A DNA stretch of 64,000 bases from Psychrobacillus sp. FSL K6-4046 (GCF_038624605.1 NZ_CP152020.1:1013312-1077311); one strand, 5' to 3'; shown: positions 1 to 8,060, counted from the stretch's first letter. Program-made: numbers and translations. The notes: a model not told the origin generated them from the sequence alone.

Positions 1-617
1 GCTCCCCATTTAGGCGTCATTGTAGTTTGTGACTTTTCCTTATCCTCATGAAGTAATTCAATCGGCTCTTTTCGACTCATTGTAAAGCTTAAAATAAGCA
101 TCGCTAGCAGTTGCACAAGGAAGAAACCACAGATCGTCAAGCCAATACCTGTCCATGAAATACGGAACGCATGACCTATAATCCCCATGCCAACTAACCG
201 TGATGTCGCTAAATTGATCAGCTCTGTTAAAAACAATGAAATCGGCAAACCAATACTCAGGGCCACAATCCCGTTCCAAATCGTTTCGCCCGTAATCATG
301 AGAAACAGCTTACTTTGCTTCATCCCCATCATTAAATACAAACCGAACTCATGACTGCGACGCTGAAGCTGGTAGCGATTTGCAAAATACACGAGGAAGA
401 ATACGAACAATAATGAAACTGCATAAAGCACTGGAATTAATAACAACAATCGCTCGACTGCATCGCTTTCAATCGTCTTCAAATATAACATGACATCTTG
501 CTCACCTAGTGACAAAATCACATAAAACGCCACAATTGACACGACAAGCGATGCAAAATACACACCGTTTTCCTTCCGGATTTTGCGGCTATTACGCTTC
601 ACAAATTCAAAGAACAT
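1..617 (-). CDS. FtsX-like ABC transporter permease, Bce type (partial)
   Basis: Membrane permease of an ABC exporter of the BceAB/VraFG kind, which in Firmicutes usually deals with peptide antibiotics or cell-wall stress. About 205 N-terminal residues are readable before the window edge cuts the gene. A short basic start (MFFEFVKRNSRK) leads into a transmembrane segment, then a second segment followed by an RRSHEFGLYLMMGM stretch typical of FtsX-type permeases, then two more hydrophobic segments. The start overlaps the end of the ATPase gene by 11 bases, as expected for a translationally coupled pair. The substrate cannot be told, and no two-component system is visible in the window. Confidence 0.85.
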   Translation of the reverse strand, partial: MFFEFVKRNSRKIRKENGVYFASLVVSIVAFYVILSLGEQDVMLYLKTIESDAVERLLLLIPVLYAVSLLFVFFLVYFANRYQLQRRSHEFGLYLMMGMKQSKLFLMITGETIWNGIVALSIGLPISLFLTELINLATSRLVGMGIIGHAFRISWTGIGLTICGFFLVQLLAMLILSFTMSRKEPIELLHEDKEKSQTTMTPKWG

Positions 618-1389
618 TACTACTACCTCCAGCAAGTTGCGCCATCACCATAACGATTCGCTCATAAAATGTCTCCTGAGATTCTCCCGGTACATTTCTA
701 CGTAGTTCATGGAAAATGACACCGTCTTGGATAAACAAAATTCTTGAGCAGTAGCTAGCCGCATTCGCATCATGCGTCACCATTAAAATAGTAGATGCCT
801 GTTTTTGATTATGATCAGACAGCTTCTTCATTAAAATCTTGGCGTTTTTAGTATCTAACGCACCAGTCGGCTCATCCGCTAACACAATGCTAGGATTTGA
901 AATTAGCGCTCTCGCTGCTGCAATCCGTTGCTTTTGCCCTCCAGATAATTGTGACGGAAATTTATTTAGCAGTTCTTCTATATCGAATATTTTTGCTAAT
1001 TGCAGCAACTCTTGTTCTTGTGCCTTTATATTAATTCCATGAATTGCTAACGGCAACATGATATTTTCTTTCGCCGTTAAATTATCAATCAGTTCAAATT
1101 GCTGAAATAAATATCCGATTTGATTGCCTCTATATGCTGCGAGTTGTGATCCTTTGAACGACGAAATATTTTGCCCGTCTAGCAATATTTGCCCTGATGT
1201 TGGCTTTTGCATTGTGGCGATTACATTTAGTAGCGTCGTCTTGCCTGAACCGCTCGCACCCATAATGCCAAGAAATTCCCCTGGTAAAACATCAAAAGTT
1301 ACGCCTTTTAATGCCATTGTTTCATTTTGCCCCTCACCAAAAACTTTTCGTACTGCTTTCACTTCAAGTAATTTATTCGAAGCATTCAT
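607..1389 (-). CDS. ABC transporter ATP-binding protein (BceA-like)
   Basis: Cytoplasmic ATPase that powers the neighbouring permease. All motifs are present: Walker A GASGSGKT (about residues 44-51), Q-loop within YLFQQF, signature LSGGQKQR (148-155), Walker B IVLADEP (168-174) and the H-loop histidine near 206. At 260 residues it is normal for the MacB/BceA/LolD group. A good GGGAGG ribosome site sits about 8 bases before the ATG. It is probably the first gene of a two-gene operon with the truncated permease. Confidence 0.93.
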   Translation of the reverse strand: MNASNKLLEVKAVRKVFGEGQNETMALKGVTFDVLPGEFLGIMGASGSGKTTLLNVIATMQKPTSGQILLDGQNISSFKGSQLAAYRGNQIGYLFQQFELIDNLTAKENIMLPLAIHGINIKAQEQELLQLAKIFDIEELLNKFPSQLSGGQKQRIAAARALISNPSIVLADEPTGALDTKNAKILMKKLSDHNQKQASTILMVTHDANAASYCSRILFIQDGVIFHELRRNVPGESQETFYERIVMVMAQLAGGSSNVL

Positions 1390-1728
1390 CTGTATAGCCT
1401 CCCATTTTCATTCCTAGCAATACCTTACTACAAAAAAACTGCAAATTACTCTTACAGTTGTTGTAAGATTGAGAGAACTTTATGTCTGTTTAAATCAAGT
1501 TGCTAGTAGGAATCGGTAAAACGAGGTGGGACGCAAACAAAAAAATGAAAAATGTTGCTGATTTTGTTACAAATAAATTCGTTGAAGATCGTATTGGTTA
1601 TGCAATAGAATGGTTTGAGACAATTTAAAAGTAATAGGTACCCTTTTTTCTTATTGAACTAACGGTTTAGTTTAGTTGAATAAGAAAATTTGTTAAAAGT
1701 ACTATATTTTTATATGAGAATGTTATAA
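1390..1728. other. AT-rich intergenic stretch
   Basis: No convincing gene. A 27-codon open stretch on the plus strand (1544-1627) begins MKNVADFV and ends at a stop, but it is too short and isolated to call. It could be a decayed gene end, since the next ORF also lacks a start. Confidence 0.4.
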
Positions 1729-1986
1729 GAAAGGGATTCAAAGTGGCTATTTATTTCAATAAATAATTACGGAAAATTAAAAGACACTCACTTACACGAT
1801 TCTGAATTTCAAAATATATTGGTTAATTACAGTAAAAAGGAAATAGAAATAAGTCTAAGAACAGCGACGAATCAAGACACAGGTTCAAAGGAAATTAAGT
1901 TGTTTTTAATGAGAAGATATGGTCGTTTAAATAAGAGTTTTGGAGAAATGTATTTCAAAAATGTTATTTCATTAATTGGGAGGTAA
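1729..1986 (+). pseudogene. Decayed or start-less small ORF (about 85 codons)
   Basis: After an in-frame stop at 1726-1728 the frame stays open to a TAA at 1984. It encodes a plausible soluble protein (KWLFISINNYGKLKDTHLHD near the start, ending KNVISLIGR). No ATG, GTG or TTG lies near its beginning; the first conventional starts fall deep inside the frame. The N-terminal pattern reminds me of small unclassified proteins of about 110 residues, but no family can be named. It ends 6 bases before the Arr fusion gene, whose ribosome site (GGGAGG) overlaps its last codons. Most likely a gene that has lost its 5' end. Confidence 0.4.
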
Positions 1987-1992
1987 GATTAG

Positions 1993-2742
1993 ATGAGTAT
2001 AAAATTTGACCAAAACAACGTCGTTATTAAACTCTGTATGAATGGAATGAACATGGAAGATGGCGGAAATGTTGAAGGTGCAACCACCATGTTTCATCAA
2101 GCATGGCACGAAGCAAAAGACGACTATGAAAGGTTTATTGCAGCATATCATTTGGCTCGTAAACAAAAGAGTATTACAGGGAAATTGAAATGGATGGAAA
2201 CCTCTTTACAGTGTGCACTAAATATAAATGATGATAATGTTAAGAGTGCATACTCAACGTTATATTTAAACATTGCCAAATGCTATGAGGAGTTGTGTGA
2301 TTTTGATAATGCAAAAAGAAATTATGAATTATCAAACTCATATAACGATACACCTTCTGATGAAGGACCATTTTATCATGGGACAAAGGCAGATATACAG
2401 GTTGGTGATTTGCTGACAGCGGGTGGAAATTCAAATTACAAACCTGGGCTTAAAATGAACCACATTTATTTCACTGCTAATGCCAATGGTGCAGGACTTG
2501 CAGCAGCATTAGCAAAAGGAGAAGGAAGAGAACGGGTTTATAGAATAGAACCAACAGGTAAATTTGAAAACGACCCAAATGTTACTGACAAAAAGTTCCC
2601 GGGTAACTTAACACGATCTTATCGTTCTCAAGAACCTTTAAGAATTATTGGCGAAGAAACTGAGTGGGCGAAACTGACAACAACGGAGCGAAGTAAATGG
2701 CGCAAAAATTTAGCCAACAACAAGGGTGAAATTATTAACTGA
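1993..2742 (+). CDS. arr: TPR-like domain fused to rifampin ADP-ribosyltransferase (Arr)
   Basis: The C-terminal half (about residues 126-249) is a complete Arr enzyme, which inactivates rifampin by transferring ADP-ribose from NAD+ to its ansa-chain hydroxyl. FYHGTKAD, MNHIYFTA, ENDPNVTD and TRSYRS motifs are clear, and His129, Tyr159 and Asp194 have the spacing of the known His/Tyr/Asp active-site set. Stand-alone Arr proteins are about 140 residues, so the first ~118 residues are an extra domain. It is helical, with a TPR-like repeat at about 84-117 (NIAKCYEEL, FDNAKRNYEL). The ATG has a strong GGGAGG site. It sits in an accessory patch with lower GC than its neighbours. Confidence 0.88.
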   Translation: MSIKFDQNNVVIKLCMNGMNMEDGGNVEGATTMFHQAWHEAKDDYERFIAAYHLARKQKSITGKLKWMETSLQCALNINDDNVKSAYSTLYLNIAKCYEELCDFDNAKRNYELSNSYNDTPSDEGPFYHGTKADIQVGDLLTAGGNSNYKPGLKMNHIYFTANANGAGLAAALAKGEGRERVYRIEPTGKFENDPNVTDKKFPGNLTRSYRSQEPLRIIGEETEWAKLTTTERSKWRKNLANNKGEIIN

Positions 2743-2819
2743 ACATATTTTAAATGGAGTAAAATTGTTTAAAATTACCTATATTCTGTAATGTGGGCTT
2801 TAGTAAAATAAAAGAACCA

Positions 2820-2903
2820 AATAAAAATGAACTTGGAAAATATCCAGCTCATTTTATATGTATTTTAAGTCCACCTTTAGCATTAACATAGCCGAAAGGT
2901 TTG
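2820..2903. repeat. Dispersed direct repeat, copy A
   Basis: This stretch closely matches 4128-4210, with near-identical blocks such as GAAAATATCC, AGCTCAT and an uninterrupted 23-base run beginning ACCTTTAGCATT. The two copies lie in the same orientation and bracket the PlsY-like gene and the following unknown gene. The rest of 2743-2968 shows no gene. Confidence 0.7.
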
Positions 2904-2968
2904 AAGGAAAAAGTATACAACAAAGAGAAATACTTAAATAACAAACTGAGTGGGGAGATAACATTACT

Positions 2969-3556
2969 TTGAACATTTTAACTCTGATTTTAAGTTATTT
3001 AATCGGTTCCATTTCATTTGCTTTAATCGTCGGTAAAATATTATATAAGAAAGATATTCGTGATTATGGTAGTGGTAATCTTGGTGCAACTAATGCTTAC
3101 AGAGTTTTAGGCATTAAAGCAGGAGTAATTGTTGCAATTGCTGATATATTAAAAGGCACACTTGCTTGTTTTCTTCCCCTAATACTAAGTTCTACTATTA
3201 ATCCAATTGTATGTGGCTTATTAGCTATATTAGGTCACGTATTTTCTGTGTTTGCTAGTTTTAAAGGTGGAAAAGCTGTTGCGACAGCAACTGGAGTTTT
3301 TTTATTTTTAACCCCTTTAGGTGTTTTTGTTGGTTTTCTTGTGTTTGTGCTAACTTTGGTATTAACAAAGTATGTATCACTAAGTTCAATGTTAGCTTGT
3401 ATAGCTTTATTTGTTTACAGTCTAATATTTGAAGATAAAGTTATCATAGGACTTTCTCTATTAATAAGCGTATCGATCATCATTCTTCATCGACAAAATA
3501 TAAAAAGAATTCTAGATGGATCAGAAAACAGGATAGTAGCGCCACAGGATAGTTGA
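2969..3556 (+). CDS. PlsY-like glycerol-3-phosphate acyltransferase
   Basis: Integral membrane enzyme that would acylate glycerol-3-phosphate from acyl-phosphate in the first step of phospholipid synthesis. Hallmarks of the PlsY family are present: GSGNLGATNA near residues 35-44, then LKG, and GHVFSVFASFKGGKAVAT around 88-105. Several membrane segments cover the chain, and 195 residues is the family size. It starts at TTG with GGGGAG about 11 bases upstream. Its setting, apart from housekeeping lipid genes and between repeat copies, suggests an additional paralogue rather than the main plsY; that is inference. Confidence 0.85.
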   Translation: MNILTLILSYLIGSISFALIVGKILYKKDIRDYGSGNLGATNAYRVLGIKAGVIVAIADILKGTLACFLPLILSSTINPIVCGLLAILGHVFSVFASFKGGKAVATATGVFLFLTPLGVFVGFLVFVLTLVLTKYVSLSSMLACIALFVYSLIFEDKVIIGLSLLISVSIIILHRQNIKRILDGSENRIVAPQDS

Positions 3557-3604
3557 AGAAAGATGTTTTACTTATGTAGACATTAGTAAATGGGGTGGGA
3601 TTGG

Positions 3605-4045
3605 ATGAAGAATAATTTATTTATCAACATTAATTTAACAGAAAGTAATGTTGATTTCCAAAGTTATAATTACTGGTTTTCTTTAATTGATTATTTCATA
3701 ACATCTGCAAATTTTATAGAATTCCATGTGTGGAATGAAGAAGTTGAAACAATTGAAGAATTAAGTTTGAAAACTAATCTTGAAAAAATTGATTTGCACC
3801 CTATGAAAATGGTCTGTTTTCAAGGGGATATAAACAAAAAAATAATTAATTTCATTTTACAAGAGAGTTTAAGTCAGAATGGAGAAATAAAATGGTTTTC
3901 ACTTTTTTTGAAATATAATGGTAATTGTTTCTTTGAATCATCACATTGGGGCTCTGAAATTAATATAGAAAATCCTTCTGAAAAAGAAATTATAATGTTT
4001 AAAAAATTTATGCCAAAGAATGCAATCTTTCATCATTTCAAGTAA
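3605..4045 (+). CDS. Hypothetical protein, 146 aa
   Basis: Not recognised. It is a soluble-looking, acidic protein rich in aromatic residues, with no signal peptide or membrane segment. The start at 3605 (MKNNLFININ) is preferred over the in-frame ATG at 3590 because the only ribosome-site-like sequence, GGGGTGGGA, lies between them. It follows the PlsY-like gene on the same strand. Size and composition resemble small immunity or cargo proteins of accessory islands, but there is no evidence for a function. Confidence 0.6.
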   Translation: MKNNLFININLTESNVDFQSYNYWFSLIDYFITSANFIEFHVWNEEVETIEELSLKTNLEKIDLHPMKMVCFQGDINKKIINFILQESLSQNGEIKWFSLFLKYNGNCFFESSHWGSEINIENPSEKEIIMFKKFMPKNAIFHHFK

Positions 4046-4127
4046 AACTATTTAATGAGCGTTCGGTAATAGCGCTCGATTGCGGAATGAGTACACGAAC
4101 GAGGTACGTAAGCCAAAAATAATATCA

Positions 4128-4210
4128 AAGTAAAATGAGCGAGGAGAAAATATCCTAGCTCATGTTTATGTGTATTATAAGTCACCTTTAGCATTAACAT
4201 AGCTAAGGTT
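4128..4210. repeat. Dispersed direct repeat, copy B
   Basis: Second copy of the repeat at 2820-2903, differing by a few substitutions and single-base indels. Just upstream, an imperfect inverted repeat (GAGCGTTCGG...AGCGCTC, about 4057-4080) and a GGTACGTAAGCC motif suggest that the whole 4055-4210 stretch is one small non-coding element. Confidence 0.65.
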
Positions 4211-4211
4211 A

Positions 4212-4253
4212 AAAAGGAGGATGATCGTGAACTATTCACAACATCCTCCTTTT
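4212..4253 (-). terminator. Hairpin terminator after the enoyl-CoA hydratase gene
   Basis: The arms AAAAGGAGGATG and CATCCTCCTTTT pair perfectly around an 18-base loop. The A-run on the left side becomes a U-tract in the minus-strand transcript. Confidence 0.8.
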
Positions 4254-4257
4254 AAAA

Positions 4258-5034
4258 TTATTTCCCTTTAAATACAGGTTTTCTTTTTTCACTAAATGCA
4301 TTTAATGCTTCTACTCGATCCTCTGTCGGAATCGTAATCTCATACGCCTTACGTTCAATTTGCAATCCAGTTTGCAAGTCCACATTCATCCCTTGTTTAA
4401 CAGCAAACTTGGCTTGTTGAAGTGCAATTGGTCCGTTCGCTAACATAAGTGCTGCGAAGCTTTCCGTTTCTTGCTTTAATGTTTCTCGACTCGCAATTTT
4501 AGTTAAAAGTCCATACGTAAAGGCTTCATGAGCCGTTAATCGTTTAGCAGTTAAGATTAACTCTAAAGCTTTGGATTCCCCAATGAGGCGAGGTAAACGT
4601 TGTGTACCTCCTGCGCCCGGGATAATTGCGAGGCTTGTTTCGGTTAGTCCCAATTGTATATCGTCTGCTGCAATTCGGAAATCACATGCAAGCGCTAGCT
4701 CTGTCCCTCCGCCAAACGCATAACCATTTAACATGGCAATCGTTGGCTGAGGTAAGCTTTCGACTAAAGAGAATACTTCACCTATTTTATATATATTACG
4801 TTTGACTCTTTGTTCAGTTAACGTTCGGCGTTCTTTCAAATCTGCTCCGACACTAAACGATTTTTCACCAGATCCAGTAAAGATTACTACTCTAATGTCC
4901 GGATTGATACGGATCGATTCTGCAATTTCTCCTAATTCACATAACATTTCATAGTTGAAAGCGTTCAAAGCTGTAGGTCGGTTTAATGTGACAATTCCAA
5001 TATTCCCCTGTTGTTCATAAGTAATAGTTTCCAT
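4258..5034 (-). CDS. Enoyl-CoA hydratase/isomerase family protein
   Basis: Crotonase-fold enzyme that would hydrate trans-2-enoyl-CoA thioesters in fatty-acid or amino-acid catabolism. The first oxyanion-hole region reads FSVGADLKER and the second AFGGGTELALACDFRIA; catalytic glutamates lie in GGGTELA and in the following ETSLAIIPGAGGTQRL segment. A length of 258 residues is normal. The start at 5034 (METITYEQ) has a strong GGGGGAG site 5 bases upstream; the longer reading from 5082 has none. It is a monocistronic gene with its own terminator. The exact substrate cannot be told. Confidence 0.92.
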   Translation of the reverse strand: METITYEQQGNIGIVTLNRPTALNAFNYEMLCELGEIAESIRINPDIRVVIFTGSGEKSFSVGADLKERRTLTEQRVKRNIYKIGEVFSLVESLPQPTIAMLNGYAFGGGTELALACDFRIAADDIQLGLTETSLAIIPGAGGTQRLPRLIGESKALELILTAKRLTAHEAFTYGLLTKIASRETLKQETESFAALMLANGPIALQQAKFAVKQGMNVDLQTGLQIERKAYEITIPTEDRVEALNAFSEKRKPVFKGK

Positions 5035-5184
5035 TATATCTCCCCCTAATACGCTAAAATTCTTCACTATTAAACATATCATTTTATGATAATCCTGTCA
5101 TCAAAGGAAAAAATAGGTCGTTTTTCATCCTTATCTTTGATACAATAGTATCAATTACATTTCTTAAGAACATGAGGAAATTAA

Positions 5185-6417
5185 ATGGAGATTTTTATTG
5201 CAAGGCAGCCAATTTTTAATATGAACGAGTCATTATATGGATATGAATTGCTTTATAGGAATAATGAAGACAATTCTTTCCCTGACGTGGATGCGGATAT
5301 GGCAACGATTGATGTGCTGACACATTCATTTCTGACCATAGGAATAAATGAAATTGCAGGCGATAAGCTATGCTTTATTAATTTCACTGAAAACCTTCTG
5401 GATAAGGCGGTATTAAGAAAGTTCCCATCTAACAGGATAGTGGTAGAGATATTAGAAAATATTACGATAACTCCCCGTCTTATTAAACAAATTAGACAAA
5501 TAAAAGCAATGGGCTTTCTTCTTGCATTGGATGATTTTGTTTTAAAACAAAATGTTGACTATTATGATGAACTGTTTAGCTTAGTTAGCTTTATTAAGAT
5601 AGATTTTCTTGCCACTACAGTGGAAGAGAGAAAATCGGTCGAGAAAATTGTCCAAACCAACTATCCCAATATTGTACTGCTAGCTGAAAAGGTTGAAACA
5701 CGAGAAGATTTTTACGAAGCTAAATCTGCTGGCTATAAATTGTTCCAAGGCTACTTCTTTGCTAAGCCTGAAATTATTAAGGCCACTGATATACCTGCTA
5801 ACGTAGTGCAATACATTAGACTGATCAATCTTTTACGCAAGGAAGAAGCTTCTATGGATGAAATTGCGTTAGAAATAGAGAGAGACGTTTCCTTGACCTT
5901 TAAAGTGTTAAAAATGGTCAATTCTCCAGTTGCTCGACCACGTTCCAAGGTTCGCTCGATTAAACAGGGTGTTTTAATGTTAGGGCTGGAGGAGATTAAT
6001 CATTGGCTTCATGTCTTGTTACTGCGAGAGGTACATCAAAACTACAAAGGGGATGGACTAGCTATTGTAGAAGCATCCTTATTTAGAGCGAAATTTTGTG
6101 AGCTACTTGCTAAACAGAAAAACCTGACAAATTCCTCTGAATATTTATTAGTAGGCATGTTCTCTCTAATGGACACCATCTTACATAAGAAGATGGATCA
6201 GCTAGTTAAAGAGTTACCTCTTTCTGATGATGTAGCGGCTACTTTGGTTGGGTCCAGCACAGAGATGACGCCTTTCTTAGATTTAACCATTGCCTATGAT
6301 GAAGTTCGTTGGAACGATATGCTCGAAGGAGCTAATAATCTAGAAATCGATTTTCCAAGTCTTAATAATTTTTATAAGGAAGCTCGTAAGTGGGCAACTG
6401 ACATAGTAACACAGTAA
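5185..6417 (+). CDS. EAL and HDOD domain protein (YuxH family)
   Basis: Signalling protein with an N-terminal EAL domain (about 1-200) and a C-terminal HDOD domain (about 205-400). The EAL motif itself reads ELL (YGYELLYR), but other metal-site residues appear present: the Asn/Glu pair (FINFTEN, VVEILEN), DDF, KIDF, and AEKVET followed by LFQGYFFAKP. The family is usually thought to bind rather than hydrolyse cyclic-di-GMP, so enzymatic activity is uncertain. A weak AGGAAA site precedes the ATG. It is a single gene followed by a terminator. Confidence 0.88.
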   Translation: MEIFIARQPIFNMNESLYGYELLYRNNEDNSFPDVDADMATIDVLTHSFLTIGINEIAGDKLCFINFTENLLDKAVLRKFPSNRIVVEILENITITPRLIKQIRQIKAMGFLLALDDFVLKQNVDYYDELFSLVSFIKIDFLATTVEERKSVEKIVQTNYPNIVLLAEKVETREDFYEAKSAGYKLFQGYFFAKPEIIKATDIPANVVQYIRLINLLRKEEASMDEIALEIERDVSLTFKVLKMVNSPVARPRSKVRSIKQGVLMLGLEEINHWLHVLLLREVHQNYKGDGLAIVEASLFRAKFCELLAKQKNLTNSSEYLLVGMFSLMDTILHKKMDQLVKELPLSDDVAATLVGSSTEMTPFLDLTIAYDEVRWNDMLEGANNLEIDFPSLNNFYKEARKWATDIVTQ

Positions 6418-6420
6418 TTA

Positions 6421-6451
6421 AACTGCCATTCTTAGGATTGGCAGTTTTTTG
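6421..6451 (+). terminator. Rho-independent terminator
   Basis: The arms AACTGCCA and TGGCAGTT flank a 10-base loop and are followed by a run of six Ts. It ends the EAL-HDOD gene. Confidence 0.88.
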
Positions 6452-6503
6452 ATTGAAGTTCTTTTCTTTCCATTGCATTTTCTTTTAAAAGTTGTAAAAT
6501 ATA

Positions 6504-6517
6504 AGAACAAATGTTCT
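6504..6517. promoter_or_regulatory. LexA (SOS) box upstream of the YhjD-like gene
   Basis: AGAACAAATGTTCT is a palindrome that fits the Gram-positive LexA core GAAC-N4-GTTC exactly. It lies about 23 bases before the start codon, just after a possible promoter (TTGCAT near 6473, TAAAAT near 6495), so a bound repressor would block transcription. Confidence 0.65.
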
Positions 6518-6539
6518 TTTAAAAGAAAGGTGAATGAAG

Positions 6540-6893
6540 ATGCCCTTAATACCAGAAGAGGCAATTCCATATTTCGAAAAAATGATTTATCTTCCCATGG
6601 TATTTACCATCTTGGAAAAGGATCGAACCATTATTGAAAAAGCCCCATTCAAATTAAACAGACCTTATTTGACTCTCGTAGAAGGAGCAGCAAAGCAAGT
6701 TCAAAAAGAGCTAAAAGACACACATGTCTACATGAGAAGGCATAGTATGAAAGTGATTAGAGGAGAAGGAGATGATATGTTCACAGAGTACGTGTTTTTT
6801 CATGGAGGATACGAGGAGCACCGTCGTTATCTGAACGTCCGTCTTCGTAACCGCGTAGAAGAACTGCTTTCTATGTACTTAACCATTACCTAA
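6540..6893 (+). CDS. YhjD-like protein, 117 aa
   Basis: Small soluble protein that resembles, from memory, Bacillus YhjD, annotated as a sporulation protein of unknown role. Visible features are a conserved-looking IYLPMVFTILEKDR segment, RPYLTLVEGA, and a C-terminal EEHRRYLNVRLRNRVEELL helix. There is no signal peptide. The AAAGGTG ribosome site is 7 bases before the ATG at 6540, which is preferred over the ATG at 6534. A LexA-type palindrome upstream suggests damage-inducible expression. It converges on comK with no gap. Confidence 0.6.
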   Translation: MPLIPEEAIPYFEKMIYLPMVFTILEKDRTIIEKAPFKLNRPYLTLVEGAAKQVQKELKDTHVYMRRHSMKVIRGEGDDMFTEYVFFHGGYEEHRRYLNVRLRNRVEELLSMYLTIT

Positions 6894-7436
6894 TCAGTTG
6901 CGAATGTTTTTACGCATAGATGCTTGTCTAGAGGTGGCATATCCGTTGTTTAAAAGATGGCTCATTCGTTTTAGGAATTGGGTGCTTAATATGTTGGCAT
7001 ACGCCACTTGACGATTCATAGTGTTAGGCGAAACAGGAACATCAATGGTATCCCCATTAGAAAGAACAACGGTAGATCCCTTTTTATTTGGGTAAAAAGT
7101 TTCGATGGCCTGATAGGAAAACCATATATTTAAATCTGACTTTGGAGAAAGAACCGGAATCCATATACAAGGTGATCCAAAGTCATGAGCTAGTATGATT
7201 GGTAGCTTAAAATAGTTGCCAATCGTTTCTCGGGAAAGGTTTACTGCGTGTTGAAAGGAAGAACCGTAGAAGGAGCAGGAATAACGAACGATTTCGTATG
7301 GCTTTTTACTTACCATGGAGGTTTCACCAGAAAAATTAGTAACTTTCGTGTAAACTTTGTTATTTACTACAGAAGGTTGAAGTAACGCGGTCTCGAAGGA
7401 GATAAGATGGGATTTATTTTCAATTTTATTAGTCAG
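6894..7436 (-). CDS. comK: Competence transcription factor ComK
   Basis: Master activator of competence genes, which binds AT-rich K-boxes. The ComK signature is clear: IVRYSCSFYGSSFQHA, PIILAHDFG..IWIPVLSP, TVVLSNGDTIDVPVS and the NRQVAYANILSTQFL helix. From the internal ATG at 7316 the protein would have only 140 residues and lack its N-terminus. The same frame is open upstream to a CTG at 7434-7436, which has a perfect AAGGAG site 9 bases away and gives 180 residues, close to the usual ~190. No ATG, GTG or TTG exists in this extension, so a rare CTG start is likely. An AT-rich upstream region could hold autoregulatory K-boxes. Confidence 0.85.
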   Translation of the reverse strand: MTNKIENKSHLISFETALLQPSVVNNKVYTKVTNFSGETSMVSKKPYEIVRYSCSFYGSSFQHAVNLSRETIGNYFKLPIILAHDFGSPCIWIPVLSPKSDLNIWFSYQAIETFYPNKKGSTVVLSNGDTIDVPVSPNTMNRQVAYANILSTQFLKRMSHLLNNGYATSRQASMRKNIRN

Positions 7437-7616
7437 AAAATTTCACTCCTTAGTATATTATAATTTAAATTATAGTTAATTTTGGAAATAAATCAAGCTA
7501 ATGTATCTAAAAATTAAAAAATACTTCTATTTACTGTATAATCTAAATTTTCTCAAAATGATTGCAACTAGCCTTAAGCTTTTATATAATATAAAAAAGG
7601 CATCGGGGTGATTGAA

Positions 7617-7847
7617 ATGGACAAACAATATTCATATACAGATTTTATGAAAGCAATGGGACAAACAGGGAAAGAAAGCTCTGCAGAAAAGTTGTTAAAC
7701 GAGATTTATCTTGATATGTTTTTAAATGTTGTCCACCGGGAGCAGAGAAGTTTTCGGCTAATGGGTTTAATTGACGAGGCATTGGATCGCAAGGATAAAG
7801 AAGCATTTAACGAGTACACGAACGTGTTACTTCATCTGAAAAATTAA
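7617..7847 (+). CDS. IDEAL-domain protein, 76 aa
   Basis: Small protein of the Firmicutes IDEAL family, named for a short C-terminal motif that reads LIDEALDRKDKEAF here (about residues 49-62). The domain is found at the end of several Bacillus proteins and is thought to mediate protein interactions; its role is not settled. ATG 7617 is chosen over GTG 7608 because the GGGGTG ribosome site lies 6 bases before it. The gene is divergent from comK, so the two share an AT-rich promoter region. Confidence 0.82.
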   Translation: MDKQYSYTDFMKAMGQTGKESSAEKLLNEIYLDMFLNVVHREQRSFRLMGLIDEALDRKDKEAFNEYTNVLLHLKN

Positions 7848-7930
7848 GTTGCTAATGGGCCGGGAATTCGTGAGGAATTAATAGTTAATATATGTTGAGG
7901 ATGGGGCTGAGATAATCTAATCATGCCCCC

Positions 7931-7966
7931 AAAAAGTGAGATTGCGATATGCAATCTCACTTTTTG
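7931..7966 (+). terminator. Terminator after the IDEAL gene
   Basis: Perfect 15-base arms (AAAAAGTGAGATTGC and its complement) around a 5-base loop. A/T runs on both sides make it able to work in either direction. Confidence 0.85.
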
Positions 7967-8060
7967 CATTTAATTTGGGTAAATGTCTTTCAAAAAAGTA
8001 GTTCGGAGATAAGGCGGCGAACTTAATAAAAACAACGGCTATGAAGAAAATATAAAAATA

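Noticed and set aside
839..1417. Plus-strand open frames antisense to the ABC ATPase
   Set aside because: Shadows of a well-supported minus-strand gene.
4048..4239. Minus-strand open frame of 63 codons
   Set aside because: It coincides with the dispersed repeat copy B and part of a terminator, with no coding signals.
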